Position numbers and translations under genes: made by a program. From Candidatus Gastranaerophilales bacterium (lineage in GTDB: Bacteria; Cyanobacteriota; Vampirovibrionia; Gastranaerophilales; Gastranaerophilaceae): a stretch of DNA of 64,000 nt. The notes below the pieces were generated by a model, which was not told the DNA's origin, made no database searches, and was given only the letters and a program-made list of their open reading frames with translations. Position 1 is the stretch's first letter, and every line of letters starts with the position of its first letter. Location: the NCBI GenBank assembly GCA_944322745.1, contig CALUPV010000003.1, positions 62,001-126,000 on the forward strand, written 5' to 3'. Shown one piece after another: positions 27,140 to 36,194 of this stretch.

Positions 27140-28366
27140 TTATTTAACTAATTTTTCAACTATGCCTTTTAATGCTATTTTAACGTGGGCATAATTCAGA
27201 CCGCCTTGCATATAAACCGCATAAGGCTCTCTTACAGGACCATCTGCTGATAATTCTAAAGTTGAGCCTTCAATAAATGAGCCGCCTGCCATTATTAATT
27301 TATCATCATACCCTGGAACTTCATCCGGAACGGGCGTTAAATATGATTCAATCGGGGAAAAGGATTGAAGAGTTTTGCAAAATTCTATTAACGGTTCAGC
27401 TACGCCAAATTTTATGGTTTGAATTAAATCAGTTCTTATTTCATAAGGTTTTGGAGTAGAAATAAACCCGATATCTTCAAAAACTTGTGATGCTAAAATA
27501 GCACCTTTAACAGCTTCAGAAACAATAGATGGTGCCATAAATATACCTTGAAAAATCAATCTTGATTGATTAAGCATAGCACCGCCTTCGCTGCCGATAC
27601 CGGGAGCAGTTAATCTATAAGCTGCCTGATTTACGTATTCTTCTTTACCTGCTATATAACCGCCTGCTTCAACAATTCCGCCTCCGGGGTTTTTTATTAA
27701 TGAACCTGCTATTAAATCAGCTCCTACTTCTAATGGCTCAAGTTTTTCTACAAATTCACCGTAGCAATTATCTACAAAGCAAATACATTTTGGATTTTTT
27801 GATTTTACTATTTCAATTATTTTTTTTATAGTTTCAATATTTAATGATTTTCTTAAAGAATATCCTCTTGAACGTTGAATTAAAACCATATTGGTTTTAT
27901 TGTCAATCTTATTTCTTATCCCTTCAAAATCAACATCTGTTTCATTAATTAGGTCCACTTCATCATACAAAATACCGTGACCGATTAAGGAAGCTCTTTT
28001 ATCACCTCTTGTACCAATAACTTCTTCCATCGTATCATAAGGTTTTCCTGCAACAGAAACAAGTTTTTCTCCGTATCTTAGATTCCCAAATAAACAACAA
28101 GCTAAAGTGTGAGTTCCGGATACAAAGTGATTTCTTACAACAGCTTTTTCAGCCTTGAATATATCGGCAAATACATTATCTAAAGCTTCTCTGCCCATAT
28201 CATCATGACCGTATCCCGAAACCGTTGAGAAATGTTCAAGTCCTATTTTGTTCTTACAAAATGCTTTTAGAACTTTTTCCTGATTGTATTCCTTTATTTC
28301 ATCAACAAGTTCAAAATATTTTTTTACTTTTGCTTCTGCATTATTTACTATAAAATTCTTATCCAT
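27140..28366 (-). CDS. PF06838-type methionine gamma-lyase family protein (aluminium-resistance homologue)
   Basis: A 408-residue PLP enzyme of the cystathionine/methionine lyase fold. VRNHFVSGTHTLACCLFGNLR and GKPYDTMEEVIG are hallmarks of this subfamily. CFVDNCYGEFVE carries the PLP-contacting Asp, and SLIKNPGGGIVEAGGYIAG contains the PLP lysine. Members are often annotated as aluminium-resistance proteins or methionine gamma-lyase family. The real substrate is not established. It is divergent from the LCP gene. Confidence 0.88.
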   Translation of the reverse strand: MDKNFIVNNAEAKVKKYFELVDEIKEYNQEKVLKAFCKNKIGLEHFSTVSGYGHDDMGREALDNVFADIFKAEKAVVRNHFVSGTHTLACCLFGNLRYGEKLVSVAGKPYDTMEEVIGTRGDKRASLIGHGILYDEVDLINETDVDFEGIRNKIDNKTNMVLIQRSRGYSLRKSLNIETIKKIIEIVKSKNPKCICFVDNCYGEFVEKLEPLEVGADLIAGSLIKNPGGGIVEAGGYIAGKEEYVNQAAYRLTAPGIGSEGGAMLNQSRLIFQGIFMAPSIVSEAVKGAILASQVFEDIGFISTPKPYEIRTDLIQTIKFGVAEPLIEFCKTLQSFSPIESYLTPVPDEVPGYDDKLIMAGGSFIEGSTLELSADGPVREPYAVYMQGGLNYAHVKIALKGIVEKLVK

Positions 28367-28487
28367 ACTTAAATGAAATCATAAATGAATATTATATTCA
28401 ACAGATGGGGGATTTTTATTTCATACTTCGGTATGTACTAATTTTATATTTTTTGAAGTAAAATTATACTTATATTGAGGTATTTAT

Positions 28488-29816
28488 ATGACTGAACTTA
28501 AAGATAAGGATGAGCAATATAGTACTTTTCTGAAGTACAAGGAAAATGATGAAAATGATGAAAGTAAGTTGATAATAACTCTTAGAGTAATATTTGTAAT
28601 GTTCTTTATGGTTGCAATAACAGCTCTTACAATGTTTATTGTTACTAATTATGATGATATATCTACAATAATTGATAGTTTTACAGATAAAAAACTTGTA
28701 GGTGTAAAGGTTAGTCAAAAACCAGATTTAACCCCATCAAAGTTTAATTTTAAGATGTTAAGCCGATACCAAAATATATTACTTTTAGGTGTTGATTCTA
28801 ATGGTCCAAATACTCTTCCATTTTCAGGTGTTCGTTCTGATACAATGATTATATTAAGTGTTGATTTACACGGAAAAAGTGTTAACGCTATTTCCATTCC
28901 TCGAGATAGTAAAGTATACATAGCAGAAGGTCATGGTGTTCAAAAAATCAACTCAGCTTATGCACTAGGCGGAATTGATTTAACAAAAAAAACAATCGAA
29001 GAGACACTTGGTATTAAAATTCATAACTATGTAATTGTAAATGCAGAAGGAGTAAGACAGTTAATTGATGCAATTGGTGGTGTTCCAATTCATATTGATC
29101 AAAATATGCACTATCATGATTATTCTGCCGGACTTCACATTGATTTTTCTAAAGGTGATTATGTGTTATCAGGAGAAGAAGCTGAAGAATATTTAAGATT
29201 CAGAAAAGATTCTCTAGGTGATATAGGTAGAGTTCATCGTCAGCAAAAGTTTATTAAAGCATTAATTGAACAAGTTAAATCCCCTGAAGCATTAAGAAAA
29301 ATACCTGAAGCTTTAAAAATTGCAAGTTTATATACAAGAACTGATTTAAATTTATACCAAATGTCACAATATGCAGCAGCAGCAAGAGATATAGATTTAA
29401 ATAAAGTTGAATTTGTTATGTTGCCGGGTGGGCCAAATAAAAAAGGAATAATAAGTTATTGGATTTTGGATCCTGAAAAAACACAACAGGTTATTAACAG
29501 ACTAATATACAGACAAAAAACTGACATAGCCCAAAATGAATTCTCTGTCGGTTTAATGTATTCACGAATGAAAGAAATTGAAGCGATGGCAATACGTGAA
29601 CAATTAAAAAGTTTTGGTTATGATGTTAATTGTACCGGTAAATCTTCAATGATTGAGGAATCTCAAATTGTTGGTTATAACACACAAGTCTCAAAGGAAA
29701 TGATTCGAGCAATGCAAAAAAAAGTTCCTGAAATATCGGAATTTAATTATGTTCATAGTCCTGTAAGAAGTTATTGCAATAATAGTGATATAGTTATAAC
29801 AATAAAGAATGATTAA
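28488..29816 (+). CDS. LytR-CpsA-Psr (LCP) family cell-wall transferase
   Basis: 442 residues. A single membrane anchor (about 28-54) precedes the LCP domain: NILLLGVDSNG, RSDTMIILSVD, AISIPRDSKV, KINSAYALGG, and FRKDSLGDIGRVHRQQKF with the conserved Asp/Arg residues that bind the polyprenyl-pyrophosphate head group. A C-terminal LytR_C-like domain (about 345-440) follows. The LCP family attaches polysaccharides or teichoic acids to peptidoglycan; LCP proteins are also common in cyanobacteria. A hisG-mazG pair follows after 21 bases. Confidence 0.9.
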   Translation: MTELKDKDEQYSTFLKYKENDENDESKLIITLRVIFVMFFMVAITALTMFIVTNYDDISTIIDSFTDKKLVGVKVSQKPDLTPSKFNFKMLSRYQNILLLGVDSNGPNTLPFSGVRSDTMIILSVDLHGKSVNAISIPRDSKVYIAEGHGVQKINSAYALGGIDLTKKTIEETLGIKIHNYVIVNAEGVRQLIDAIGGVPIHIDQNMHYHDYSAGLHIDFSKGDYVLSGEEAEEYLRFRKDSLGDIGRVHRQQKFIKALIEQVKSPEALRKIPEALKIASLYTRTDLNLYQMSQYAAAARDIDLNKVEFVMLPGGPNKKGIISYWILDPEKTQQVINRLIYRQKTDIAQNEFSVGLMYSRMKEIEAMAIREQLKSFGYDVNCTGKSSMIEESQIVGYNTQVSKEMIRAMQKKVPEISEFNYVHSPVRSYCNNSDIVITIKND

Positions 29817-29837
29817 AAATAATTAAGGAATATAAGA

Positions 29838-30704
29838 ATGGAAATGTTAAAGATAGCAATACCAAATAAAGGCAGATTATCAGAAAAAATATATGATTTA
29901 TTGAATTGTGCAGGACTTGTTTTTCCGTCTAAAGACGAAAGAACATTGCAAGTTATAACAAAAGATAAGAAATATTCAATTATCTTTGTAAGAACTCAAG
30001 ATATACCTATGTTTGTAGAAAATGGTATTGCAGATATCGGTTTTACAGGATTTGATATTTTAACTGAATTAAAATCAAATGTTGATAAAATAATGGATTT
30101 AGATTTCGGTTATTGCGAGATGGTAGTCGCTGTAAAGGAAGAAGATAGTTATAAAACTTCAATGGATTTACCTCAAAACTTGAAAATAGCAACATCATTT
30201 CCGAATATAGCAAGAGAATATTTTGAGAAATTAGGTAAAAATCCTAAAATAATAGAAGTATCAGGTGCTACCGAAATTACTCCGCGTCTTGGTTTATCTG
30301 ATGTAGTTGTTGATATTACTTCATCAGGGTCTACTTTAAAATCAAATAAATTAAGAATTATAGATAAGATTTTAGAGTCTACGGCTATAGTAATTTCAAA
30401 TAAAAATCTAAGTGAAGAAAAACAAGAAAAAACTCAAGTAATATTGAGAGCATTAAAATCTGTAATAGATGCAAGAGAGAAAAAATACTTAATGGCACAT
30501 GTACCTAAAAAATCGCTGGATGAAATACGAGCATTTTTACCCGGGTTATCATCACCTACTATTATGACTCTTGCAGGTGATGATGAACATGTTGTAATGC
30601 ACGTAGTTGTTGATGCCGATAAGGTTTTTGATAGTATTGATAAACTTAAGAAACTTGGCGGTCAAGGTATATTGATTATGACAGTGGATCAAATGGTGAG
30701 ATGA
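29838..30704 (+). CDS. hisG: ATP phosphoribosyltransferase HisG (long form)
   Basis: 288 residues, first step of histidine synthesis. The start MLKIAIPNKGRLSEK is characteristic, and DIGFTGFDIL and VVDITSSGSTLKSN form the catalytic PRPP region. The C-terminal 75 residues (MAHVPKKSLDEI, VVMHVVVDADKVFDSI) are the ACT-like regulatory domain of the long, feedback-inhibited form, so HisZ is not needed. Shine-Dalgarno AAGGA lies 8 bases upstream. It overlaps mazG by 4 bases. Confidence 0.95.
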   Translation: MEMLKIAIPNKGRLSEKIYDLLNCAGLVFPSKDERTLQVITKDKKYSIIFVRTQDIPMFVENGIADIGFTGFDILTELKSNVDKIMDLDFGYCEMVVAVKEEDSYKTSMDLPQNLKIATSFPNIAREYFEKLGKNPKIIEVSGATEITPRLGLSDVVVDITSSGSTLKSNKLRIIDKILESTAIVISNKNLSEEKQEKTQVILRALKSVIDAREKKYLMAHVPKKSLDEIRAFLPGLSSPTIMTLAGDDEHVVMHVVVDADKVFDSIDKLKKLGGQGILIMTVDQMVR

Positions 30705-31468
30705 TGAATTATCCTAACTTAGAGCGTTTAATTGAAATTATAGATATTCTTCGCAGTGAAAACGGATGTAAATGGGATAGAGAACAAACTCATTCATCTT
30801 TAAGAAAAAACATGCTTGAAGAAGCTTATGAAGCAGTTGATGCAATAGATGATAATGATTTTAAACATCTTCAGGAAGAACTTGGTGATGTATTGTTGCA
30901 GGTTGTATTGCATTCTCAAATAGCAAAAGAAGAAAAAGCTTTTAATATAGAAGATGTTGCAAAAGGAATATCAGATAAACTTGTGCATCGTCATCCGCAT
31001 GTTTTTGGTGATGTTAAAGTGAGTTCTACATCTGAAATATTAGATAATTGGGAAAAACTGAAGAAAGAAGAGAAACCCCACCGTAAATCAATTATGGATG
31101 GTATAGCAAAGGCACAATCCGCATTAATGAGTGCTCAAAAAATAAGTAAAAAAGCTGTTAATGTCGGTTTTGAATGGCCGAATGAAGATTCTTTGTATGA
31201 TTGTGTTTATTCTGAAATAAAAGAATTTAAAGATGCAAAAACAAAAGAAGATAAAGAAGAAGAACTCGGTGATATATTATTTGCGGTTGTAAATCTTGCA
31301 AGATGGAATAAACTTGATGCTGAACAAGCATTATTGAAAGCTAATAAAAAATTTATTAACAGATTTAAATCTATGGAGAAAAATGCAAATAAAGAACTTG
31401 AACATCTGACTCTTGAAGAGTGGGATGAACTTTGGAAAAAAGCAAAGAAAGACGTTCAAAAAAACTAA
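30701..31468 (+). CDS. mazG: nucleoside triphosphate pyrophosphohydrolase MazG
   Basis: 255 residues with two MazG domains. The first contains CKWDREQTHSSLRKNMLEEAYE read over the N-terminus, with EEAYEAVDAI and LQEELGDVLLQVVLHSQIA supplying the E-x-x-E and E-x-x-D metal ligands. The second contains EEELGDILFAVVNLARW. MazG hydrolyses non-canonical NTPs and can lower (p)ppGpp. Its coupling to hisG by overlapping ATGATG is most simply a housekeeping operon. It ends 3 bases from the converging punA. Confidence 0.95.
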   Translation: MMNYPNLERLIEIIDILRSENGCKWDREQTHSSLRKNMLEEAYEAVDAIDDNDFKHLQEELGDVLLQVVLHSQIAKEEKAFNIEDVAKGISDKLVHRHPHVFGDVKVSSTSEILDNWEKLKKEEKPHRKSIMDGIAKAQSALMSAQKISKKAVNVGFEWPNEDSLYDCVYSEIKEFKDAKTKEDKEEELGDILFAVVNLARWNKLDAEQALLKANKKFINRFKSMEKNANKELEHLTLEEWDELWKKAKKDVQKN

Positions 31469-31471
31469 AGT

Positions 31472-32272
31472 TTAAATAGATTTTAATATTTCAGACAAAA
31501 GATTTTTAAAGCTTTCTTTAACCCTATTTGCAGTATCAATCACTTCTTGGTGATTTAATGGTGTTTCACTGACTCCGGCTGCATAGTTTGTAAGGCAGCT
31601 TATACCTAATACTTTTAAACCGCAGTAATTAGCAACAATTGCTTCAGGTGCAGTAGACATACCAACAGCATTTGCTCCAAGCATTCTGAACATTTTAACT
31701 TCTGACGGAGTTTCATAACTTGGACCTGTTGTTGCTGCGTAAACACCTTTTTGATAATTGATGTTTAGTTTTTGAGCAATTGTTTCGGCTTTCTGTATTA
31801 ATTCTTTTGAATAAACTTCACTCATGTCGGGAAAGCGTGTTCCTAAAGTTTCATCATTTTTTCCGATTAATGGGTTTGTGCCCATAAAGTTTATATGGTC
31901 GGTAATTAACATTAAGTCTCCAGGGTTAAATTCAGGAGTAACAGCACCTGCTGCATTTGTTATTATAAGTGTTTTTACCCCTAGTTTTTTCATAACTTTT
32001 ACAGGAAATGTAACTGTCTGCATAGAATAGCCTTCATAAAAATGATATCTTCCCTGCATCATTACAACTTTTTTTCCGTTTATTTGAGCAAAAACAAGCT
32101 GACCTTTATGACCTTGAACATTTGATTTTTCAAATCCGGGTATATCATTATAAGGAATAATTATAGATTCAAATCCATCGGCAAAGTCACCTAAGCCACT
32201 GCCTAATATAATTCCTATTTCCGGTTGAAAATCCTGAATTTTTTCTTTTATATAATTAATTGTTGATTCCAT
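31472..32272 (-). CDS. punA: purine-nucleoside phosphorylase
   Basis: 266 residues, high-molecular-mass trimer-type PNP that releases purine bases from nucleosides. It shows IILGSGLGDFADG at the N-terminus, PGFEKSNVQGHKGQLV, the signature TNAAGAVTPEFNPGDLMLI, ATTGPSYETPSEV and GMSTAPEAIVA. It is last in the apparent malQ-queD-uppP-punA operon, 2 bases after uppP. Confidence 0.93.
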   Translation of the reverse strand: MESTINYIKEKIQDFQPEIGIILGSGLGDFADGFESIIIPYNDIPGFEKSNVQGHKGQLVFAQINGKKVVMMQGRYHFYEGYSMQTVTFPVKVMKKLGVKTLIITNAAGAVTPEFNPGDLMLITDHINFMGTNPLIGKNDETLGTRFPDMSEVYSKELIQKAETIAQKLNINYQKGVYAATTGPSYETPSEVKMFRMLGANAVGMSTAPEAIVANYCGLKVLGISCLTNYAAGVSETPLNHQEVIDTANRVKESFKNLLSEILKSI

Positions 32273-32274
32273 AT

Positions 32275-33129
32275 TTATACCCCGTTTGCATAAATATTAA
32301 AAAACACAAAAGATAATGCTCCTATTATTATGCAATAATATCCGAAAAATGCAAGAGAATATTTCCCAACAAATTTTAAAAAGTATTTAATACATAAATA
32401 ACCTACTGTTGCGGAAGCAATTGTTCCTAATATAATTGCACTCCAATTGTAATTTGCAAACTCATGGAAATCTATTTTTATTATAGGATATACCATAGAA
32501 GCACCTAATATAATCGGAATACTTAGTAAAAATGAGTATCTTGCAGATGTTAATCTGTCTTTTTTGTTTAATAACCCGGTTGCGATTGTTAAACCTGAAC
32601 GGGAAAATCCGGGTAAAGCGGCTAAACCCTGTGCTATAGCTATAAATATTGATGTTTTGAAATCAATTTTAGCTGATTTATCTTGTATTCTTTTTGAAAA
32701 TGCTTCGGCAGAAAATAATAAAATCCCAGTAAAGATAAGAAGTAAGCCTACAATAGCGGGAGAATATACTAAGTTTTCTGCAACATCATGCAATGGAAAT
32801 GCAATAACAACCGTAATTATTGTACCTATTAAAATGTATAATGCCATTTTTGCTTTGTTATCAGAAAAATCTTTTGATTTAACGGCTGATAGAAAAGCTT
32901 TTAAAATTTCAATAATATCTTTTCTGAAATATATCAATACTGCAATCAATGTACCTAAATGAAGCATAATATCAAGAAATATTTCTTGAGAAGATTCTTG
33001 TGTAAGTTCTAATCCTTTTAGAACTTTATATAAGTTTGATGTAATAACAAGATGTGCTGAACTTGAAATAGGCAGGAACTCACTAAGTCCCTGCACTATA
33101 CCCATTATAATTGATTGCAATATATGCAT
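32275..33129 (-). CDS. uppP: undecaprenyl-diphosphatase UppP/BacA
   Basis: A 284-residue polytopic membrane enzyme that dephosphorylates undecaprenyl pyrophosphate to recycle the lipid carrier for cell-wall synthesis. The two catalytic loops are visible: VQGLSEFLPISSSAHLV near the N-terminus (with the E and S residues) and ALPGFSRSGLTIATGLL. Length fits the family. It sits 23 bases after queD and 2 bases before punA. Confidence 0.95.
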   Translation of the reverse strand: MHILQSIIMGIVQGLSEFLPISSSAHLVITSNLYKVLKGLELTQESSQEIFLDIMLHLGTLIAVLIYFRKDIIEILKAFLSAVKSKDFSDNKAKMALYILIGTIITVVIAFPLHDVAENLVYSPAIVGLLLIFTGILLFSAEAFSKRIQDKSAKIDFKTSIFIAIAQGLAALPGFSRSGLTIATGLLNKKDRLTSARYSFLLSIPIILGASMVYPIIKIDFHEFANYNWSAIILGTIASATVGYLCIKYFLKFVGKYSLAFFGYYCIIIGALSFVFFNIYANGV

Positions 33130-33152
33130 TATTAATCCCCTATTTTAGAAGT

Positions 33153-33509
33153 TTATTCATAATAACTTGCGCAAGCTTTTTCTGTTTCCCATACTGATAC
33201 TTTTGAAATACAAGGTATTTTGGATTTCAATTTTTCATAAATATACTTTGATAATATTTCACTGCTTGGACTTACATTTTGGAAATCATCTAAAGTATTT
33301 ATATCCTTATGGTCAAGTAAATCTAATACACTATTAAGTTCTTTTTTTAGTACTTTAAAGTCTATTAATAGATTTGATTTATCAAGTTCTGTCCCTTTTG
33401 CATAAACTTCAACTTTCCAATTATGTCCGTGTTGATTTTCGCATTCACCGTCATAATTTAAAAGATGATGTGCTGCTGAAAATGAACTTTCTACTTTTAA
33501 CTCGTGCAT
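33153..33509 (-). CDS. queD: 6-carboxytetrahydropterin synthase QueD
   Basis: 118 residues of the PTPS fold. Zinc histidines are in FSAAHHL and QHGHNWKVEV, and the catalytic Cys is in DGECENQHGH. The C-terminus (ISKVSVWETEKACASY) carries the pterin-binding Glu. It makes the first queuosine-pathway intermediate after GTP cyclohydrolase. No other queuosine gene is in the window. It lies 8 bases after malQ. Confidence 0.92.
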   Translation of the reverse strand: MHELKVESSFSAAHHLLNYDGECENQHGHNWKVEVYAKGTELDKSNLLIDFKVLKKELNSVLDLLDHKDINTLDDFQNVSPSSEILSKYIYEKLKSKIPCISKVSVWETEKACASYYE

Positions 33510-33517
33510 TATTTCCC

Positions 33518-35446
33518 CTACATTATACTTTCTAATTTATTAATTATTTCCTGATTTGCATTAGCAAATTCATTACCTCTTGCATAAATAGCAAGTTTTA
33601 AGATTAATGGAAGATTTAGTGCTTTTCCTGATTTTAGGTTGTTACAATATACTTCTTCATAATTATCAGGAATTCTTAACGACCAATTTGCATCGCCTGA
33701 TGTTCCCGGGCGATTATATACATCATATAATCCTAAGAAATCAGTAAAGAATATTTGAATATTTTCTGCTTTACAAGCAAATAATTCAATTAATTTATTT
33801 TGAGTTAAGAACTCTGCATCATTGGAACATCTTACTGCAATTTGTTCTCTTTCTTCATTATTTGCATCAGGATATAAATCTTCTGCTAAATTCTTACCGT
33901 TTAAGTAACCGGCTTCTGTGTGTACTGTTGCATTTGCCCACATTGCAATAGGTTCGTTATCATGTGTACCTACCATTGCCCAGCATCTTTCATTAATGTT
34001 TTTACATCTGTATGGGTGCATTGGTTTTTCAGGTACTACGAATTGAATTAATTTCATACCTTGAAGATCATATTCTTTCATAACGCTAACAACCGGCATT
34101 GTTAATGTTCCAAGGTCTTCACAAACAATAGAATCTTTATCAAGACCTACTTCTTCAGCTGCTCCGATTACTATTTTTTCTACCAAACGTCCGTATTTTC
34201 TTACTTGTTCAGGTGTTAGTTTTATAATTCTTTCTTCTTTATCAGCTTCAACTTCATTGTTTAAATCGTCCATTGTTGCAATTGCATATCTTGAAAGAAC
34301 AGGATGCTCAGGAGATGAATATAATCTTCCCGCACCTTCTTCAATTTTTGGTTTTCTTCCTGCAACGTAAACCCAAGGGTCAATTAAACCTACCATATGG
34401 TCAATTCTTACACCACCGGGGTTTTCTGTGAACATTTTTTTATAAAGTTCCTTCATTAATAATCCGCCTTCACCAAGTGAACCATCAGGATTAAATAATT
34501 TTTCAGGATCCATTACAGGGAAGCCCCAAGCTTGACCGTCTTCTGAGAAATAATCAGGAGGACAACCTAAACACCATCCTTTTAAGAAATATGCCTGATA
34601 TGCCCAGTTGTCTCGGTCAGAGAATGCTACCTGACGGTCTGCTATCATTTTTAGACCTCTTGATTGTGCATATTCTCTTGTTTTTTCGTTTTGAACAGAT
34701 ATCACAAACTGGCAGAATGAATAATATTCAATTACATCAGCATATTTTTCTTTTAATTCTTCTATCCTTTTTGTATATTGAATTTTTTGTTCATCGTTTT
34801 GAGGATTAAATAAAGATTTATCAGTTTCAGATTCCCACATTGGCCAGTAATCATTACCATTTTCAATGATTAATGCTTCATATAGAGAATCTTTTTCAAG
34901 CCAAAATTTATTCTTTTCTTTATATGTTTCAAATTTTGATTTTAATTCTGCGTTATTTAATTTTTTGAAGTTTTCAAAAGCTTCTTTTAATGCTTTTTCT
35001 TGTTCATTAAAAATGTATGAATAAGCGGTTTTGTTTGTATCTTTATTCGGATTATTTTCAGTGATTTTGTTATATGTTTCAACGGATAAAATATTAAACC
35101 ATTCATCTGTTGTTAATTGTTCTAAGTCTATAAACAAAGGATTGTTTGAAAAAATAGTACCTGTATAAGGTGAAGCATCAATAGATTTTGTTTTACCGGA
35201 TGGTCCTAATTGAACATCAGTAAAAACACCTGATAAGAAGTCCATTAATTTTTTTGCGGCATTTGAGTTGCTTGAACCAAATCCTGTATTTTTACCTGAT
35301 TCAGCTGGAAAACTGTTTGCGTGTGCAATAAAAGCAAGGTGTTTTTTTCCTAAAACTTTTAGTGCTTCTTTAATAATATTTTTTGCTTCAACACTTGAAA
35401 ACGGTGATATATTTTTTTCATCGCAGTAAGTCATAATTTCACACAT
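33518..35446 (-). CDS. malQ: 4-alpha-glucanotransferase (GH77)
   Basis: 642 residues. GH77 blocks are recognisable: IDASPYTGTIFSNNPLFIDL, RGLKMIADRQVAFSDRDNWAY, WCLGCPPDYFSEDGQAWGFPV, GGVRIDHMVGLIDPWV (nucleophile Asp region), IVCEDLGTL (acid/base Glu), VGTHDNEPIAMWA and TSGDANWSLRIP. It transfers alpha-1,4-glucan segments in glycogen or maltodextrin use. ATG 35446 is taken, but a second ATG at 35434 is possible. It is first gene of a four-gene minus-strand operon with a good promoter candidate upstream. Confidence 0.92.
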   Translation of the reverse strand: MCEIMTYCDEKNISPFSSVEAKNIIKEALKVLGKKHLAFIAHANSFPAESGKNTGFGSSNSNAAKKLMDFLSGVFTDVQLGPSGKTKSIDASPYTGTIFSNNPLFIDLEQLTTDEWFNILSVETYNKITENNPNKDTNKTAYSYIFNEQEKALKEAFENFKKLNNAELKSKFETYKEKNKFWLEKDSLYEALIIENGNDYWPMWESETDKSLFNPQNDEQKIQYTKRIEELKEKYADVIEYYSFCQFVISVQNEKTREYAQSRGLKMIADRQVAFSDRDNWAYQAYFLKGWCLGCPPDYFSEDGQAWGFPVMDPEKLFNPDGSLGEGGLLMKELYKKMFTENPGGVRIDHMVGLIDPWVYVAGRKPKIEEGAGRLYSSPEHPVLSRYAIATMDDLNNEVEADKEERIIKLTPEQVRKYGRLVEKIVIGAAEEVGLDKDSIVCEDLGTLTMPVVSVMKEYDLQGMKLIQFVVPEKPMHPYRCKNINERCWAMVGTHDNEPIAMWANATVHTEAGYLNGKNLAEDLYPDANNEEREQIAVRCSNDAEFLTQNKLIELFACKAENIQIFFTDFLGLYDVYNRPGTSGDANWSLRIPDNYEEVYCNNLKSGKALNLPLILKLAIYARGNEFANANQEIINKLESIM

Positions 35447-35450
35447 CCTT

Positions 35451-35502
35451 AATAATAGCTATCTACAACTATTATTTTATATTCTTCAAAGATATTTTAC
35501 AA
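35451..35502 (-). promoter_or_regulatory. promoter with overlapping inverted repeat upstream of malQ
   Basis: On the minus strand TTGTAA (35502-35497), a 17-base spacer, then TAAAAT (35479-35474). An 8-bp inverted repeat, AATAATAG (35451-35458) and CTATTATT (35469-35476), overlaps the -10 and start site. It could be an operator or a leader hairpin. Confidence 0.45.
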
Positions 35503-35555
35503 GTAAATTCATCGCTTACATTTTTGTGTTAGAATTTTTTTTGAGGAGGTATTTT

Positions 35556-36134
35556 ATGCACGAAATTTTTGTACAGATGACAGATTTTTTTAAATCTATG
35601 GGGATATGGGGGTTAGCTTTAAATTCTTTTGTAGAAAGTTTCTTTTTAGTTCCTCCTCCGGATATTTTATTGGTAGTAATGGACTTAGCTAATCCTGCAA
35701 AGTCAATTTGGTATGCTTTTGTTTGTACTGTTGCATCTGCTTTAGGTGGTGCTGTTGGTTATGGTATTGGCTATTGGGGCGGAAGACCAGCTTTTAATTT
35801 TCTTTTTAGAAAAGGCGGTAAAGAAAAATTTGAAGCAGTTGAGAATCTTTATAATAAATATGGTACTTTTGCTGTATTTTTCTCTGCTTTTACACCAATT
35901 CCTTATAAAGTATTCACTATTGCAAGCGGTATTTTGAGTATGAATTTTTGGAAGTTTATGTTTGCAAGTTTTCTCGGCAGAGGTCTAAGGTTTTTCATTG
36001 TCAGCATTATTTTAATGTTATTTGGAGAAGCTATAAAACAGTATATTGAGCTTGTTATTATAGCTGTTACTATTTTGATTATTCTGTTTTTTGTTATTTT
36101 GTATAAAAAAAGGAAATCTTTAATTAAACAATAG
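35556..36134 (+). CDS. VTT-domain (DedA/YqaA-type) inner-membrane protein
   Basis: 192 residues with about five hydrophobic segments. The VTT-domain pattern is clear: GGAVGYGIGYWGGRPAFNF, then FFSAFTPIPYKVFTIASGIL and FLGRGLRFF, which is the F-x-PIP-x-K ... G-R-x-x-R signature of YqaA and DedA proteins, implicated in lipid scrambling or membrane homeostasis. A longer frame begins at GTG 35526, but GAGGAGGT lies inside that stretch and points to ATG 35556. The final 25 residues are a basic tail. Confidence 0.88.
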   Translation: MHEIFVQMTDFFKSMGIWGLALNSFVESFFLVPPPDILLVVMDLANPAKSIWYAFVCTVASALGGAVGYGIGYWGGRPAFNFLFRKGGKEKFEAVENLYNKYGTFAVFFSAFTPIPYKVFTIASGILSMNFWKFMFASFLGRGLRFFIVSIILMLFGEAIKQYIELVIIAVTILIILFFVILYKKRKSLIKQ

Positions 36135-36194
36135 TTTACAAATAAGCAACTTTTATTTTTTACTGTATTTATACACACTAAATCAAGGTGTTGT

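Noticed and set aside
28422-28435. CATAC-TTCG-GTATG hairpin upstream of the LCP gene as terminator or riboswitch
   Set aside because: Only five base pairs and no T-run. It may be a chance UUCG hairpin in the divergent spacer.
30701-31468. MazG as antitoxin of the Rel-domain protein
   Set aside because: MazG can lower (p)ppGpp, but this gene is 17 kb away, coupled to hisG, and has the normal housekeeping architecture.
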